A stretch of 64,000 bases of DNA from Trichobilharzia szidati (GCA_944472155.2 OX235272.1:99640020-99704019); one strand, 5' to 3'. Numbered from the stretch's first letter, positions 11,870 to 22,421 are shown. Made by a program: numbers and translations. Notes: a model not told the origin generated them from the sequence alone.

Positions 11870-13675
11870 AAGACAAAGTAGACCTAAGAGAAAATCTTCC
11901 TCCCTTGATAGAAAATAATCACTCCGCATTCACTAACAGCTTCACAGCAGCAATATGATGGATCGAAACCCCAACCCAACTAGACGTTTGGAAAGCCAGT
12001 ATAAATTTCATCGTCTCAGAAATGGCATATAAATCCACAGTCTCACCTGGAATTTATATCGAACAAATTTAGGTTAATTTTGCCCAAGTAACACAACCTT
12101 TCATTACTCGTCCTATCCCAAGGGATCAGAAACACTGTTACGAACAAATAAACAGAGTGGTTCGTAGCGCACCCAAGCATAAACATAAATACTGGAACCT
12201 GTTTATCACACATGAGAGTTCTGAGACAGTGAAATTATACAACTGCCTAAAAGGAAAAAATGTTGCAGCCAGAAGCAACTCCCAGAATGCTATTTCACAT
12301 ATACAATAACCAACTTGATTTCAACGGTATCAAAAGACAGACACTAAGTCGAAGGTTTATTGATCCACAAAGTATAAACATATATAGCAAGTCAATCAAA
12401 CAGCAGCTTAACCATGTGATTCACAGTTGGTTACCATCAACACACTAAAAACATCTATACATAACGTCACCATGATATACATTAATACTTCTGCGTGTGT
12501 TGCTCCGATGTTCTATCAACGAGCAAAAGTCTAAGTCACCACGGAAATAACTGCTCCCAACGAACAGGAAACCGCTTCGAATAAACAAGTTCATCCAAAG
12601 TTCATCAGTGTTCACCATCGCTGACGTCCTCTTTTCAACATATTGATGCCTATGCCAATAATGCCGACATATTCATCACGACAGTTACAATGCACTGCAT
12701 GTTCATGACCATATGACTGAATTCCCAGTGTTTCTTCTATCTGTGTATGTCAGTGTTGGAGATGACCTTAACCTCCTTAACTCCATTGCTCACAACATTA
12801 GCAGAACCTAATATGCAGTCTCATCAAGTGGAATGTGTGACCATGAGGAGCGCAATTACTACTGAGTTGGCATACAATACGAAGTCAGTTACAATGTGGA
12901 AAAATCCTTCTTCAGCAACGAACCCGGTGCACCGACTGCGTCATTCTTATATGTCACGAATGCCCTGTTTACAACTTCTACTTGTAACTGCGGATATTTC
13001 ACAACACCAAATGCTTTTTGGACAAATGACGGCGTATTTTATTCGAATTCCTCAGTTGACAGGCAAATCATACTTCCAATAATATCTCCATAACTGTTGT
13101 TAGTTGTCAAAGAGCTCTAGGAATGTCACAGGTGATTCTTGGAAGGAGCACTAATTACTAAATAATGTGCCCTGTGAAGAAACTCTACCGGAAGTTGCTG
13201 AAACTGCTCCGAAATTTGAATGTGAGCATCTAAATTGCGCAAGATTTTCTTGATAACGAATGAACTATTAACGCTCAACAATGCGTCATTTGAAAATGAA
13301 AGATGCAAACATTTATTTTGTCAATCCCTGCAAATATGCCTTGATTTCTCAACCGAACACGCCTCCCAATTCACCAACGGAGACTTTCATATGATAAAAG
13401 TTTGACAGTTATTCACAGATACAGTGAAAAGTATTCCATTAAGCGTGGTTAGCAAGTCATATTAGGGAGAAGCTTTGGCGCTTAATGCGAATCTTTTCGA
13501 AAGCCATGAAGACAAGGTCGACTTTGCTCTCATATATGGACCTGTCAATGCAACGATCTGTTCCTACGAGGAAAACTTAACAGTGAATTGTTACCATAAG
13601 CACTGTGCTCATTGTGTAGGCAGTTGTTGGGAACCTGGTGAGCCTATCGATGCATGTGAATCAGTAAGTAAAACC
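11870..13675 (+). pseudogene. Degenerate coding-like region of unknown origin
   Basis: Plus-strand frames over about 1.8 kb look protein-like but are broken by stops and at least one frameshift near 12,270-12,300. Pieces include RVVRSAPKHKHKYWNLFITH (about 12,150), RRFIDPQSINIYSKSIKQQL (about 12,350), FFSNEPGAPTASFLYVTNAL (about 12,900) and a cysteine-rich piece NCYHKHCAHCVGSCWEPGEP (about 13,590). I do not recognise the family. A secreted or membrane protein is possible from the cysteine-rich part. It could be a dead host gene copy or the body of an undescribed element; the CR1-like end follows directly at 13,680. Confidence 0.35.
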
Positions 13676-13679
13676 GTTT

Positions 13680-14345
13680 GTGCGTGGCGGGGGACTTAGA
13701 GGGAATAAAACTCCCATCTGTTCAGAATCATTTGGATTTAGGTGTCATATTTAGTCACGACTTAAAAAATACAGCACACCGTCGCGCGGTGGATGCACTT
13801 AGTTTCAGATCCTTATGGGTAATTCGTAGAGCCTTTACTAGAATCAGCAAAGATATGTTCACCTCCTTATATGCATCTCTGGTGAGGCCAAGACTAGAAA
13901 ACTGCATCCAGGCTGCCTGTCCTTGTCTTAAAGGGGCCTCAGATATTCTAAAAACATTCAAAGGAAGGCAACACGTAGGGTTCTCGGCATGGCTTACTTA
14001 TCATACGAGGAAAGACAAGATAGTTAAAATCTCTTCTTCCTGTCATACCGTAGGCAGAGAGAAGATTTAATCACAACGTTTAAAATTTTAAATAATGACT
14101 ACGGATCCGACCTATTCTCTCTTTTCTTTTTCTTCAGGTCGTAACACCTTAGAGGACATAGCAGGAGAGTTCAAAAGCCAGGAAGAAATCATACTGCTGT
14201 TGAGAACTGGTTCTCACACCGAGTCATAAACTCTTGAAACCGACTCCCAGAATAAGTGTTGTCTGCAGCCACAACTGATTCATTCAAGAAGGGTTTGGAC
14301 AACCAAAGAAATTTACTAGAAAAGGATTAACATTGGCTCCAAGCC
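13680..14345 (+). mobile_element. CR1/Jockey-like non-LTR retrotransposon, RT 3' end
   Basis: The plus frame 13,678-14,070 gives HLDLGVIFSHDLKNTAHR, then LYASLVRPRLENCIQAACP and ILKTFKGRQH, matching the LGV, LVRP-LEY and L-VQRR blocks that end a non-LTR RT. After a frameshift, NWFSHRVIN and DSFKKGLDN at 14,200-14,310 match the F-RVVN-WN and F-K-LD blocks. The catalytic palm is absent. Confidence 0.72.
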
Positions 14346-14793
14346 CTCTATCCTCAACCAATAAACCTGAATGCACCTGAATCTGCTCGTTTTGCCTTTT
14401 AAGTTTAATTATCCGCCAACAGTTACTACTATTAACAATAACATCCCACTTTTCGAACACAGTGGACCACTAATATGTGAAAGGGTTACCTGCATTCACA
14501 ACAGCTTCACTGTCTTAAAACACCGCATGCGGCGAATCATACATAATCCTACTGCACCCATCGGAGTCAGTCGAAGCTACGAAAAGCGGGTGGTGGGACA
14601 GACGTCACAACATTTTAGTGGAGATCGGAAACTTTTGCCTTACAAACAATAAGCTAACCAAACTCCATCGTTAAAATGAAATTGGACGTTGGGTTACATG
14701 CAGCGGAATTTATGTTCTCAAGGACGTACTTACAGCCTAGTATCAATTTGGTTTGTCCCGTGGTATTGTGTATGCTTTAAAATATGTAACAAC
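14346..14793. other. Upstream of CutA, nothing decisive
   Basis: Contains short open frames without recognised similarity. The CutA promoter and any 5' untranslated exon should lie here; the reading frame of CutA is open back to 14,689. Confidence 0.35.
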
Positions 14794-15174
14794 ATGTATA
14801 GTTTCGTAACAGGTGCAGTAATTGCTTCAACTTTTCGCAGCGTTTGGTTCTGCCGAATGTCAATACATTCTGTAGCTTTGATCACTTGTCCAAATTCGAC
14901 AGTTGCAGAATCTATTGCCAGTACTTTGGTCACTAAGAAGCTAGCGGCTTGCGTTAATATTGTTCCATCCATCAAGTCCATCTATGTCTGGGAGGGAAAA
15001 CTTGAGAAAGCGGAGGAATTATTGCTGATAGTGAAAACTCAGTCGAAAATAGTACCATTATTAACGGACACTGTGAAGGAAATCCATCCTTATGAATGCC
15101 CTGAGGTTATTGTTTTAAACATTGAGGGAGGTTATCCACCATATCTCAAGTGGATCACAGATTCTACTTCTTGA
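14794..15174 (+). CDS. CUTA: CutA1-like protein
   Basis: CutA proteins are small, very stable trimers of a ferredoxin-like fold. They were named for bacterial divalent-cation tolerance; in animals they are linked to anchoring of acetylcholinesterase and to copper binding. The frame holds the family signatures in order: ALITCPN, LVTKKLAACVNIVPSIKSIY, WEGKLEKAEELLLIVKTQS, HPYECPEVIVLNIEGGYPPY and LKWI. From the ATG at 14,857 the product would be about 105 residues, the usual core size. From 14,794 it gains 21 residues (MYSFVTGAVIASTFRSVWFC) that look like a signal or anchor segment, as in animal CUTA; I favour 14,794. The frame is open further upstream to 14,689. No intron is needed. AATAAA follows at 15,197, and the MIC19-like gene begins 95 nt after the stop. 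Confidence 0.92.
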   Translation: MYSFVTGAVIASTFRSVWFCRMSIHSVALITCPNSTVAESIASTLVTKKLAACVNIVPSIKSIYVWEGKLEKAEELLLIVKTQSKIVPLLTDTVKEIHPYECPEVIVLNIEGGYPPYLKWITDSTS

Positions 15175-15196
15175 TTATCAGTGTTATAAGTACTAT

Positions 15197-15202
15197 AATA
15201 AA
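15197..15202 (+). terminator. Polyadenylation signal of CutA
   Basis: AATAAA 23 nt after the CutA stop codon, followed by a T-rich stretch. The cleavage site would fall about 40-50 nt before the next gene's ATG. Confidence 0.65.
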
Positions 15203-15221
15203 CTTTTTACACTGGTGTTTT

Positions 15222-15267
15222 TCTTTTTGCTGACAAACACTGTCTATGAAATAATTAGTTTTTATAG
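15222..15267 (+). promoter_or_regulatory. Acceptor-like splice site just before MIC19 ATG
   Basis: A TTTTTCTTTTTGC pyrimidine run at 15,219-15,231 and a second at TTAGTTTTTATAG end in AG at 15,266-15,267, two bases before the MIC19 ATG. This layout suits either cis-splicing from an unseen 5' exon or spliced-leader trans-splicing, which schistosomes use for some genes. Confidence 0.5.
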
Positions 15268-15269
15268 TT

Positions 15270-18200
15270 ATGGGGGCAGGTTCATCAAGTCAAACACGAG
15301 ACGTGACATTTCATCCTGATGACATTATAGTAAGTTGTCATTTCTACAATATATTCTTAAGGTAAGTGAAGAAGTAGTTAACAGGATCAGGAAGGCTGCT
15401 GCTCCAGTAAAGGAAACAGAAAGTATTATTCCCAGTCTTTAAATTAATAACTTTTAGGCGAGGTTCATACTCCTGAGTCTTTCAAGGCGAAATATAGCTT
15501 GAGTTTGAAACATGAACTTGAAGAAGCGGAAAAAAGATATGAAAAGAGCCTACAACTCCTGGAGCGCCGTGTAAGTCTCCTCTTAACACTAAGTCTGGTT
15601 ATTTACGTCTTTAATTTGCAGTACTACTGACATTTATAATATCAGAAAGTGTGTTAGAGGAATGATTCACGTATTCCAGTCGTTTGATGCAGGATAACAT
15701 ATTTGACTGCCTTATGACACCTAACTTCCCATTTCGTTAATGTCACAGTTACTGTATTTATGCTCTTATGAGAAGTCAGATGGACATTAGGAGTTTTGTT
15801 TCACATTTCCTAACTTTTATTCCCACTGATTTCCTACAGTCAACACACACGTGTCTCCCCGCTTCATAACCTAGTGTTGTAGCATGTTAATTCCTTCTAC
15901 TAGAGAACCATCGTTTTTTCAGAGTAAATTGGGTGTTTGTATTGAATTCAAAATTTAGTGTGCTGTATGTTCACGTTAAGCTGTTGAGGTACTATCTACT
16001 CAATTTACCTAATAATATATTTGGCTTACTTGACAAACTTTTTATTCCTTCACGTTCCCAGTGGAACATAGGGCTTCAAGCTAGAAGCTTGAAGTTTCTG
16101 TAGCAGTGTATATTTTCACAGGATGGGGTTGCTAGCCTCATGCCCAACTTGAAAAACTGGTGGGGATAATCAGTAGCCTACTGTTGAAGACTTATTGGGT
16201 ACACAGATTTTCAAATATTTTAAGTATAGAGGGTTTCTAGCTTATGGTGAACGTGTCTACCTGTGGTATAATAAAGAGAAGAGATTCAAACGGTTAAGTT
16301 TTTAAAACAACTAGTCCCTTTTATAAATTTGGATAGTGTTGTTAGAAGACGGAGATTATATGAGAATGTGATGTATTTGCGCAATACATTTCGAACATTC
16401 TGAACACACATTTACTTGTCAAATGAATTTATATATATAAAGGGGCAATTAAAGTACACAAAGTGATAAAAAGAACTTTAGAATAATAAGAGTAATTAAT
16501 ACAGCGTTAGGTTGAGAGCCACACTTATAGTGTGATGATGATACTACTCGTCGCTTAGGTTAATAGAGGTGGAATGGGACTCGGACTCCGTCACCCATTT
16601 ACTGAAAGTTGGGTGTTTTCACCAATGAGCCCCATTTACACCTTAAAAGCTCTTTCCCATCACACTTATAATACCACTAACGAACTGTGTTGAATTAAAG
16701 TGACCAAGCATCTCACAGAGTCTTGTTATAGTCAGGACTTATTTTTCATAAAAGCATATTTATACTGCACGCGATGTTTGGAAATTTGATTTAAATATTC
16801 TCATTCATGTTTTAGGATGAAGAATTGTTTAATAAGGCTGCAGAGGAGTACACTCGCACAGTTGAGCGCTTGGAAAACAAGTACATGTAAGTTGAGGTAA
16901 TGTAACAATGCGTAATATCAATATATGTGTAAAACTTGGGCACTGTGGTAGTAAGTAATTCCATATTAGTTTGTTTATTAGGTATATCACACAGTGGAAC
17001 AGGGAGTACAGCTATGCTTGACTTCCACAGTATTTAAATTCCAAGATGAAATATACAAACAAACTGAGGGAGTTGCCATGGGATCACCACTATCCCCAGT
17101 GGTAGCAGATATATTCATGGATAGGTGGGAAAGCATAGCGATTAAAACGTTCACCCCCACCCCGTAAGTATGGTGGAGGTACGTAGACGACACATTCACT
17201 GTACTTAGAACACAAGATATAGATAGGTTTTTCGAACACATCAACTCGAAGGTTGAAGCAATTCAATTCACTTATGAATTGGAAAATCAGGAAGGGGAGC
17301 TCCCAATGTTAGATTGCAACGTAAAGAGGAAAGGAGGTGGGAAGTTAAACTCTAGTGCTTACAGGAAACCCACACACTCAAACAGATTTTTAGACTTCCG
17401 ATCATCCCATCCTATGTCAGTAAAAATAGGATTGGTGAAATAATTAAATGACAGAGCACAAAAACTAAGTGGTACGAAAGAAAATCTAAAACAGGAACTG
17501 ATACACTTGAAAGAAGCTTTGAAGCTTAATAATTACCCGGATAAATTAATCAAGAAATATGTAAGGGAATGTAAAAATAAAATAATGATAGTAGCGATAG
17601 TGATAATAACAATAATAATGACAATAATAATAGTGATAGTAATAATAATGACGACACCAATAATAAGGAATCTAAATCATCAGTAGTAATTCCACACAAG
17701 GAAGGAACCTCAGAAGCCTTACGCAGAATTCTTAACAATGGCAGGAATAAAAATGGCATTCAAACCCACAAACTCAATTAGAAACAAGCTTTGTCGGTTA
17801 AAGGATCCTGTAGAGCCTTTAAAACAAAACAATTTAGTTTATCTCATACCCTGCAATGATTGTCAGGTCAAATACATAGGTCAAACTAGTAGAACAGGGG
17901 CAGTCAGACTAGCTGAACATAAAAACCTAGCAAAATCTAGATTGGTTGACCCGAATAAGATAAGAAATCTAGAGAATTCCGGAGCCTTTATCTGGTCGTG
18001 TGATGATCAAGTTTTCATTATCCTTCAATTATTTCAGTTGCTTTCGATGTTCTTTGGAAAGTACGTTACGATGTTGATGTAATCGAGGCAGCAATTTAAA
18101 ACGGTTGATTTGAAAAGGTCTGCATTCTCATATGATAGCACTACATGCAGTCACACACAGCCATACAATACGATGGGATAGGATGACAGTTTTAAAATCT

Positions 18201-21200
18201 AATGTCACAGTGTATAGGGAGAGATTGATAACAGAAGCTTTGTTTATCGAATCAACTACAAATACATGTAATAGGAATGATTCATCACCTGTCCCCGATA
18301 TCTGGAAAATTCTACTACCCAAACGACAAATAGGAGAGAACAAATAAAACTATAAAACTCAAGTGTCAAAGTCGTGTGATCACAATTGATATGATTATGA
18401 ACAACAAATTTTGTTCGGAACGTCATCCAGTAAATAATACTGTTTCACTGTGTGATATACCTAATAAACAAACTAATATGGAATGCGTAATATCCCATAC
18501 AAAGTTTAAAGATCTTGAAAATGAGTATAATCTGAAGCGATAAACACCGATGTTCACCAGACTCAGCCTGCGGGACACAAAATCGAGTGGGGGAGCAGAT
18601 GTGGGCTCAGACCATCATCTAGTTCTAGGAGCCTTCAAGGTGAAGCTAAAATCCATGAAAACAACTGGAGACAGACCACAATTCAAGTTCAATATTCAGA
18701 AACTGAAGGATAAAACTGCAGGGGATGCGTTCACCACAGATCAGATCAGAGCAAAGTCGGACACACTACGTGGCATCACTGAGGAAAACTGTGTGGAAGA
18801 ACATTGAAAATCTCTGAAAGCGATATTTAAGGAGACGTGTACAACTGTTCTAGGAAGAAGGAAGAGACCAGCCAGGACGAAGAATGGCTGTCAACGGACA
18901 CCTGCCTGGAAGCTAATACAAGAGAGGAGAGGAGAATGGTGAGAGAGAGAAGATAATTCAATGCAAATATGGACAACAGAAGGAGAAGCTTAGTTCAATG
19001 TACACTGCACTGAATAAAGCAGTAAAGAAGAGTGCTAGGAAAGACAAACGACAATTCTACGACACATCGACAACTGAAGCAGAGCAAGCCGCAGGCAAAA
19101 GAGATCTCAGGACATGATATCAAATAACCAGATCTCTATCCGGGAAGAGATCAACCCAGGTGCTGAAACCAATAAAATATGCTCAAGGAAACCAGATTGC
19201 CAAGGAGGAGGAACAAATAAAACAAAGGGCTGATCACTTTGAAGGACTCTTGAGTCGACCACCACCGGCAACTCACCCAGAAATACCACCAACATCACTT
19301 ACAGAACTACTGGTGGACACCAATCCTCCAACGAAAGCAGAAATTCTGAATGCGATCAAGCCACTGAAGTCCAGCCGAAAAGGCAGCAGGACCGGATGGA
19401 ATTCCTCTGGAAGCACTGAAAATGGATCCAGAGACAGCAGCAGATGTGCCCATTCCATTATTGCAAAAGGTCTGGAAAGTAGAAAAGGTGCCTACTGATG
19501 GGAAGAGGGGCTGCCTCGTCAAGCCGCCTAAGAAAGGAGAACTAGGGCTGTACAAGAACCGGCGTGGAATAATGCTCTTGTCCACGCCAAGTAAGATAGT
19601 AAGTGGCATCATCCTGGAAAGAATAAAAGATGCACTGGATACAGATACTCTGCAACCGGAACAAGCTGGATTCAGGAAAGGCAAATCATGTGCTGATCAA
19701 ATTGCAACTCTACTCATCGCCATCCAACACAGTAGAGAATGGTAGTCAAACCTCTACCTCAATTTCATTGACTTCGAGAAGGCCTTCGACAGCGTTGACC
19801 GAGAAATTATTCGGAAACTGCTTCAACACTACGGCGTAACTCAAGTCTTTTTCAACCTCATTCAACAGCTATGTGACAACGCCACGTGTCAGGTGATCCA
19901 CAACGGGAAACTCAGCGAGGCTTTCGAAGTGAATACATGAGTAAGACAAGGCTGTCTATTATCACCGATGATATTTTTAATTGTGGTGGACTGGATTATG
20001 CGTCAGACTGTGGGGAGCGAGAAGACAGGAGTACACTGAACCACCGGTGAAAAGACTCCAGAAGGTCTGGATTTCGCAGATTGCTTATGTTTAATGTCAC
20101 ATAAACTCGAAGACTTGCAGGCGAAAACCAACAAACTGGTTGAAGAATTAGTTGGCGAAGACAGGACTCTGAATGAACATAGAGAAGACGCAGGTGATGA
20201 AGGTAACCAGCCAACAGCAACAACAACTAGCACCAATCACCATCAACGAGAAACATTTGATAGAGGTTACTTCCTTCATTATGGGTAAAATTTATTTTGA
20301 TAAAGTTTCGCAGTGTTATACAGTAATATTTACTGATGACGTTTCGAGCATATATATATATATATATGTATATATAGGGTTAGAACAGATTGATGTCAGC
20401 TAAAGAACCGTTGAAAACCAGGGAGTATTGTATAGTTGTTTTGTCCCAGTTTGGGACTCGTTGGCAGCACTCACTCACTAGGTTTCGAATCCAGGACCTT
20501 CCGGCTACAAGGCCAGCCTGTAGACTATTCAGCCACTGGGACTCACACGATTCAGTGGCCAGTTTTAGAATTCTAACATCTACCAATTCGTGATCTCAGT
20601 GTGACCATCAACCAATGTCATTGGTGGGAACTGCATCCTCACTCTCAACTAAATGGACCTCACTGGTCACGACTTCTCACTAGAACTCCAGGCAATTTCG
20701 TCTTGTACTCCAGTCACTAGCGAGCATTAGATTGATTTTCAAGAATTAGTTTGTAGGTCCTGGGTTCGAACCCAAGTTGGTCCCAAACTAGGATGATGAA
20801 ACAGCTGTGCAGTACTCCAGTGCTGGTTTTCAATGGTTTTCCAACTGATATCAATCCGTGGTCTAATCTGAAACAAATAGAGTCCATGCAAATTAATTCT
20901 TGAACATATATAATTTCGTACACCTATAAGTTGAATACTTCTGTTATAAAGTGTTTTCACTGATGAACAATTTGCATTTTGCACTGTAATGGATATTACT
21001 GTTATAAAAACGTAATCTAAGTTGCTTGACTGTTTAATATAACCTGCTCCGAACAGCAACTAATGATAACGAAGCTACTGAAGTGTCCAAGTTTAGTTCT
21101 TTATTTCTTGTTTGCTACATCAAATATATTTTAAATCTAGGAATACTTTTATTGCTAATTATTTTGTGCACAGGTTCTATAGAGAAATAACTTTTATTTT

Positions 21201-21360
21201 CATGCATTTTAGGAGGCCTACTCCTGGTGGTTGTTGTGCTGCAGCTGAACAAAGAGTTGAAGATTGTTATAAACAAAATCCTGGAAGGATACTTTTGTGT
21301 TCTAAGTTTGTTACAGAGTATGATCGATGTGTGCAAAATTTTCTTGTTGTAAGTGTTTGA
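15270..21360 (+). CDS. MIC19/CHCHD3-like MICOS subunit
   Basis: MIC19 is a peripheral inner-membrane subunit of the mitochondrial MICOS complex, which shapes cristae and binds MIC60. Five exons join in phase: 15270-15329, 15362-15422, 15458-15570, 16816-16886 and 21213-21360, giving about 150 residues. The start MGAGSSS fits an N-myristoylation signal as in animal CHCHD3, followed by RDVTFHPDD, like the RVTFE block. The middle is a charged helix (KHELEEAEKRYEKSLQLL, then FNKAAEEYTRTVERLENKY). The end is a CHCH domain: CAAAEQRVEDC (CX9C), a CX10C spacing, then CSKFVTEYDRC (CX9C), the same spacing as human CHCHD3. The first two introns are only 32 and 35 nt. The 4.3-kb fourth intron holds a Penelope element, a Family B element and SINEs. 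An ATTAAA lies at 21,523. A splice from 21,351 to an exon at 24,054 (10 codons) is a weaker alternative end. Confidence 0.85.
16039..16150 (-). mobile_element. tRNA-derived SINE (SINE-A), copy 3, head missing
   Basis: Minus-strand body and tail match SINE-A (GGCATGAGGCTAGCAACCCC, then CCCTATGTTCCACTGGGAAC and GGAATAAA), but the tRNA-like head is absent. It lies in the third intron of the MIC19-like gene. Confidence 0.7.
16907..16919 (+). repeat. Target-site duplication, left, of the Penelope-like element
   Basis: AATGCGTAATATC, repeated in the same orientation at 18,482-18,494 just outside the element. Confidence 0.75.
16958..16996 (+). repeat. 39-bp terminal inverted repeat, left arm
   Basis: The exact reverse complement of 18,446-18,484, starting ATTCCATATTAG and ending CACACAGTG. 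Outside it, 16,920-16,957 (AAAACTTGGGCACTGTGGTA) matches one end of the solo piece at 55,538-55,672. Confidence 0.85.
17578..17665 (+). repeat. AAT/GAT microsatellite inside the Penelope frame
   Basis: Imperfect AAT, GAT and AGT triplets. In the frame that connects to VVIPHKEGTSEAL it codes a run of N, D and S between the RT and the endonuclease part. Confidence 0.75.
18446..18484 (+). repeat. 39-bp terminal inverted repeat, right arm
   Basis: Perfect reverse complement of 16,958-16,996. Its last three bases overlap the right 13-bp target duplication at 18,482-18,494. Confidence 0.85.
18550..20275 (+). mobile_element. Family B non-LTR retrotransposon, EN end plus RT, degenerate
   Basis: Plus-strand frames follow the order of an APE-type element. 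The end of the endonuclease is GGADVGSDHHLVLGAFKVKL (about 18,590), with the S-D-H-H block. The RT begins LVDTNPPTKAEILNAIKPLK (19,310), GIMLLSTPSKIVSGIILERI (19,570) and AGFRKGKSCADQIATL (19,665), then NFIDFEKAFDSVDRE (motif A, 19,765), VRQGCLLSPMIFLIVVDWIM (motif B, 19,945) and LDFADCLCLMSH where FADD should be (20,070). The change of the second catalytic D to C, several stops and three frameshifts mark it as dead. It lies in the fourth MIC19 intron in sense. Clade is RTE/CR1-like by motif; I do not assign a named family. Confidence 0.8.
20275..20350 (-). mobile_element. Penelope terminal fragment
   Basis: In reverse orientation it matches the solo terminus at 55,538 (shared GCTCGAAACGTCATCAGT and AATATTACTGTA). 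It begins right after the Family B frame and runs into a TA microsatellite at 20,350-20,376. Confidence 0.6.
20397..20900. mobile_element. SINE-C copies in opposite orientation
   Basis: A first copy at 20,397-20,560 has AAAACCAGGGAGTATTG, CCCAGTTTGGGAC and an antisense B box GTTTCGAATCCAGGACC. A second copy at 20,735-20,900 carries GGTCCTGGGTTCGAACCC and the reverse complement of the same arm (GTCCCAAACTAGGATG to GGTTTTCCAACTG). The middle (20,580-20,720) matches 57,880-57,960 and, in the same orientation, the stretch near 23,860. It lies in the fourth MIC19 intron. Confidence 0.65.
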
Positions 21361-21564
21361 ATAGTTTTTGGAAGTGGCGTACTTTTTATAATTCTGATGA
21401 TTATCTCGTCTTTGTGTGTATTGAGGTGTACTTTAGCACTGTAGTTACATTCAAGTGTTTTGAGTATTTAGGCATACCTAGCATACGCGTCTTAAATGGG
21501 ATGAAACAAATTGTTAATCAGTATTAAATATTTTTATGAAACTAATAATTAGTTTTAAGACTGA

Positions 21565-21790
21565 TCACGGACTGACTTCAGTTAGAGAACCAAAGAGTAT
21601 TTGACACCTCTTTTGTCCTAGATCGGGACTCTTCAGTACTAGAGAAACTAGAAACGAGAGACCAATATTCTTTTGTTCTTCAGGTTTCTTCGAAAAGCAC
21701 ATCCGTAAAACCCTTAGGACTTTCAGGTTAAAGGTGAGCATCTCACTCCGTTAACCACTTGCTCACTAACTTTTCTGTCAATTCTCAATA
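21565..21790 (+). mobile_element. SINE-C related fragment
   Basis: Starts ACTTCAGTTAGAGAACCA and continues TTTGTCCTAGATCGGGACTC, the arm of SINE-C, then diverges. It lies between the MIC19-like gene and the small minus-strand gene. Confidence 0.45.
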
Positions 21791-22072
21791 TAGCCTCACT
21801 AATATTCACACTATCACTGAAGAAATATAGGTTATGACCACTCCTTAAAACTGCAAGTATTCCTAGTATTTCACGGGTTATTATTCACTCTCTGTTTTCG
21901 ATTGATGACGCAGTTTGTGCTGAAATCAGTCAAACCTGCACAAGTGCAACATTTATCAGTGTTCGTCTTAATTTGGCTATGTCATTAAATTAAACTACTG
22001 TATCTATTTTTTTAACCATAACATCTTTATTCTGGACAGTATATACAAAATGTACAGAAATTTCAGAGGAGT

Positions 22073-22421
22073 TTATTGTATGAAATTTTCCATTCGTACA
22101 ATATCTTCAAGTGAAATATTAATTGACAGTAGTATATCCTGTGACACATTTCTCTCTGAGCTGAAGCACAAACCATTCCATTTTGATATATCCGCTTTGT
22201 CTCCTTCAAGAAACCACAATGTCTAGTAGAAATCCAATTGTAAGATGTTCAGAAGTACATTCTGAGACCGAAGGACATAACTGAAGAACAGTTATCTCAT
22301 GTATTGGAACACGCTGCCATTCACAATCAGGCCTTTCCTGAAGTTTAGTAGGAACTTGCGAAACAAAAATTTGTAAACAATTTAAATACACATAAGAGTA
22401 GATAATACCAATAGAGGTCAT
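22073..22421 (-). CDS. Unrecognised 82-residue protein, three small exons
   Basis: Minus-strand exons 22421-22409, 22354-22269 and 22222-22073 join in phase with introns of 54 and 46 nt. The product starts MTSIVPTKLQ, continues CEWQRVPIHEITVLQLCPS, then TLWFLEGDKADISKWNGLCF and ends SLEDIVRMENFIQ. An in-frame stop lies just upstream of the ATG, and AATAAA overlaps the stop codon (CAATAAAC). The second intron starts with a weak GTCTCA donor, but the strong acceptor CTACTAG and the long open last exon support it. I do not recognise the family: there is no signal peptide, membrane segment or repeat. It faces the next gene head to head. What it does is unknown. Confidence 0.5.

Larger units (their letters stand above)
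16920..18481 (+). mobile_element. Penelope-like element with RT and GIY-YIG endonuclease, inactive
   Basis: The plus frame from about 17,025 gives a Penelope-type reverse transcriptase: GVAMGSPLSPVVADIF (motif B), then WWRYVDDTF with the catalytic YVDD at about 17,170-17,190, then LDCNVKRK and HSNRFLDFRSSHP. After an Asn/Asp/Ser-rich stretch (17,578-17,690) the GIY-YIG part follows: FKPTNSIRNKL, CNDC, KYIGQTSRTGAVRLAEHK. The last part at 18,190-18,345 reads ERLITEALFIESTTNTCN. In-frame stops (before VWWRY and after KIGLVK) and frameshifts show it is dead. The N-terminal half of the RT is missing. Its ends form a perfect 39-bp inverted repeat and it is flanked by a 13-bp direct repeat. It sits in sense orientation in the fourth intron of the MIC19-like gene. 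Confidence 0.85.

Noticed and set aside
20458..20550. A tRNA gene on the minus strand
   Set aside because: The B-box-like GGATTCGAAAC is embedded in SINE-C, which recurs at several places.
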